19,949 nucleotides of DNA from Russula earlei (taxonomy: Eukaryota; Basidiomycota; Agaricomycetes; Russulales; Russulaceae). The DNA is taken from assembly GCA_025769875.1 (NCBI GenBank), contig JAGFNK010000851.1, forward strand, positions 1 through 19,949, in the 5' to 3' direction. This document shows, one piece after another, positions 17,693 to 19,949 of this stretch. The notes under the pieces are model-generated. The model saw only the letters and a list, made by a program, of their open reading frames with translations. It had not been told where the DNA came from and did no database searches. The stretch's first letter is position 1, and each line of letters starts with the position of its first letter. Both the position numbers and the translations under genes were made by a program.

Positions 17693-19693
17693 ATGAACGC
17701 CGTTCACCCGTACTCCGATGCTCACACACTCGTGTACTCTCCCCAGTACACCGATCCTGTTCACCACAACCGTTCTTCTTTCCACCCTTCCCTCTCTGCC
17801 TCGCCGTGGTCCCCTCCGACTAATGTACTCATGTCCAACTCGCCGCCAGACCATCCACGGATGTACTCTTTGATGCACCAGCCTATCCATACCTTGCCTC
17901 CCGCCCTCTTCTATAATCATCACCCCCATAATAATTCTCAACAGCAACCCCGGATGCAGCTTAGCACACCCGTGCCACTCAGTTTTGCCAGCCCTCAAAT
18001 CGAGAGTAGCATTGGTCCCCACCGCGGCGTCTTGACCCGCCGTCAGGCACGCGCCGCGCAGTTGCGCGGAACACCCCAGCCCTCGAACGGTCAACACGAT
18101 GGTACGGAGTCCACCTCCCCGAGTGAAACACAAGACGTGCGTGTCTTTGGTTCCATTTCATCTCTTTAATATTTCTCCGCCTGACTACTCCCGCGCAGGT
18201 GCCTCCACCTGGCCAGACATCGCCGTCGCGTTCACAGACGCCCGTTAACGGCATGCCTTCAGGGGAACCCTCAGAGCATTCGAACACTCCCATCTCGGCC
18301 CACCCGGACACACTCTCTGTGCCATCGCTGCCTTCGATATATGCCGCCCCATCGGTTCCTCCCGAGTATCCCTTCCCATTATTCCCCGGTCCGGCCTTCA
18401 GTCCCCGTGCCGTGTCTCCCGCGCACAGCGTCGCTTCTGCCATTACCAGCCTCACCGAAGGCACCAGCATAAGGTCCGACCTTGATCGCCCCCTTTTCAA
18501 ATACCCTACAGGAGAAGCCCTCCAGAAACTCATCGGAAAGCCACGCAAACAGCGCCTTTTCAATCACCAGCGTAAAGAAATCTGCCTCTACCACCAGGAG
18601 AATCCCGGCATCCGACAGGAGGACATCGCAAATAAGTGGGGCGTGGAACGCAGTACGGTGTCCAAGATTCTGAAACAGAAAAGCAAATGGCTCAACGTAC
18701 CAGACGGAGAAGAGCCTCACGCCGCTAAACACAGGTATCTTCCATTCCACCGCTCCATGCCTTAGCACTAAGCACCTCTTATGTTCCCGAAGGCCATCAA
18801 AATTTCCGGAGATCGAGTCCGAACTTGCCAAATGGCTATACGAGTGCCGCGACAAGAAGGTGCAGCTCACCGACTCGGTGATCCGCAACAAGGCGAAGGA
18901 GGTCGCGAAACAGCTTCAGATTCCCGAAGACAAATTCAAGGCGAGCTCCGGCTGGGTCGAGAACTTCAAGCACAGACACGGCATCCGTCGGGGCCAATTT
19001 CACGGCAGTGGCAGGGCCGCACGGTTAGGTCGCCAGCACGGCATGGGTACGGAATCGACATCGCACCTTGGGCTGTCGATCGCGGACTATCTCGTCCCGG
19101 ACGACCTGTACACGGTGGACGACACGTTGAGGAGGTCCATGACGCCACGGCCGGGAAACGTGTCCGTCGAATCGGGCGCAGACACTACCGGCGACTCTCA
19201 GGGGGGCGGCACTAACAGTGACTGCAACTTGCCGTCCCTGGTGCGCGTGGAGTCTTCCAACCGTGCCTTGGCCCCATCCGGAATTCAGACTGCTGCTGGC
19301 TCGGACGGCGTCCCGTCTTCTGCCCTCACCTCGCTCCCCTCCGCGTCCTCTGATCAGCCGTTGGCGGACCTTACCGGTAGATATAACCCTGGCGTCCCGG
19401 ACCACGTGCCGTCCGTGAATCAGGAATATCCACTTCCCCTCCCGCGCCAGCGGCAGCAACGCATGCACGTCTTTCATTGCTACGCGGAGGGTCCCTCACC
19501 ACCGATCCCCTCCGCGACGGAGGCTCTCGAGGCGGTAGAGAAGGTCATGCACTTCATGGACTCGCAATACAAGGAAGAGGATGCGTTGTCAGAGTTTCAG
19601 CGCCGGACTCTCCTCCATATTCACTTGAAGATTGCTGAGCTGAAGGGACAGCCGTTGCAACCTGCAGAGGACGCTGCTCATCACGAACTCTAA
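17693..19693 (+). CDS. CENP-B-type tandem helix-turn-helix DNA-binding protein without a DDE domain
   Basis: Three exons: 17693-18136, 18199-18734 and 18793-19693 (introns 62 and 58 nt; the second ends GAAG). The product has 626 residues. Residues 1-260 are Pro/Ser/His/Gln-rich and look disordered, with a basic stretch GVLTRRQARAAQLRG. Residues about 262-316 form a psq/CENP-B N-terminal HTH (LFNHQRKEICLYHQENPG, EDIANKWGVERSTVSKILKQ). Residues 328-397 form the second CENPB-type HTH (FPEIESELAKWLYECRDKK, SSGWVENFKHRHGIRRG). In pogo-like transposases and in CENP-B or yeast Abp1/Cbh1 these are followed by a DDE domain. Here a Ser/Pro-rich linker leads to a short helical end (ATEALEAVEKVMHFMD, FQRRTLLHIHLKIAEL) and a stop, and I see no DDE motifs. 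A transposase-derived nuclear factor, perhaps a transcription factor, is likely; target and role are unknown. All phases close without correction. Confidence 0.88.
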
Positions 19694-19949
19694 AAAATTG
19701 GACGCTTTGCACCTGGGAGTGGGGTTTTTTTTTTTTTTTTTTGTCTTTTCTCCTCTTAATGGTCAATTCGAATCCTTCTCCCTGCATCTTCTCATTCTGG
19801 TCCATCTCTCTGCATCATATCTGCTTTCTTTCACGTTGTGTTCAATTCATCCCACAAGCACGTCCACAACTATCCATCATGCATTCTTGTACTCATTCCC
19901 ATGCCACATCTCATTGTTGCCACGCCATGCCAGACTTATGCCGGTCTTC
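19694..19949 (+). other. 3' flank of the CENP-B-type gene with a T18 tract
   Basis: Downstream of the TAA lies a run of 18 T (19725-19742) followed by pyrimidine-rich sequence. No further coding sequence can be supported up to the edge. The T tract is probably in the 3' untranslated region or just past it; it is not a bacterial-type terminator. Confidence 0.55.

Noticed and set aside
19725..19742. T18 tract as a transcription terminator
   Set aside because: No tRNA or other RNA polymerase III gene precedes it; it follows a protein-coding gene and is probably part of the 3' untranslated region.

Overview
The window reads as nuclear DNA of a filamentous basidiomycete, most likely an agaricomycete. 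The evidence is protein-coding genes cut by many short GT-AG introns (45-91 nt), CT-rich leaders, a fungal Bzz1-type F-BAR/C1/SH3 protein, a small secreted RlpA-like double-psi beta-barrel protein and a copia element with a mushroom-type gag. I cannot name the genus or species from sequence alone.

Layout. (1) 1-3398 is an AT-rich nest of transposable elements. The outer layer is a decayed Ty1/copia element on the minus strand: a candidate 190-bp 5' LTR at 3209-3398, a gag frame from 3202 with two in-frame stops, and the same polyprotein resuming at about 470 and running off the left edge. Within gag sits a tRNA-like sequence (possible SINE head) with RNA polymerase III A and B boxes. A 1620-bp Tc1-family transposon (661-2280, TA target duplication) has landed in its anticodon-loop region. 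The Tc1 element has roughly 219-bp inverted repeats and a DD34E transposase broken by one extra base. (2) 3399-5114 has no gene I can support. (3) 5115-5687 (minus) is a four-exon secreted RlpA-like barrel gene with one extra base in exon 2. (4) 5688-8253 has no supported gene but holds a 45-bp near-perfect palindrome. (5) 8254-11394 (plus) is a 22-exon Bzz1 homologue with 12-nt and 7-nt microexons and one extra A in an A6 run. (6) 11395-13870 is non-coding as far as I can tell, with a CT repeat and a 15-G run. (7) 13871-15148 (minus) is the CAF1/POP2 deadenylase of the CCR4-NOT complex, intact. (8) 15149-17692 is the shared upstream region of CAF1 and the next gene. (9) 17693-19693 (plus) is a 626-residue protein with tandem CENP-B-type helix-turn-helix domains and no DDE nuclease domain, preceded by a five-codon upstream ORF.

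The four host genes do not form a pathway or cluster. They are an actin/endocytosis adaptor, an mRNA deadenylase, a wall-associated secreted protein and a transposase-derived DNA-binding protein. I see no defence, biosynthetic or CRISPR-like system. The points most worth a second look are the nested insertion in the tRNA-like unit, the mirrored motifs inside the Tc1 terminal repeats, the microexons of the Bzz1 gene, the repeated single-base insertions that break otherwise intact frames, and the CENP-B-type gene.
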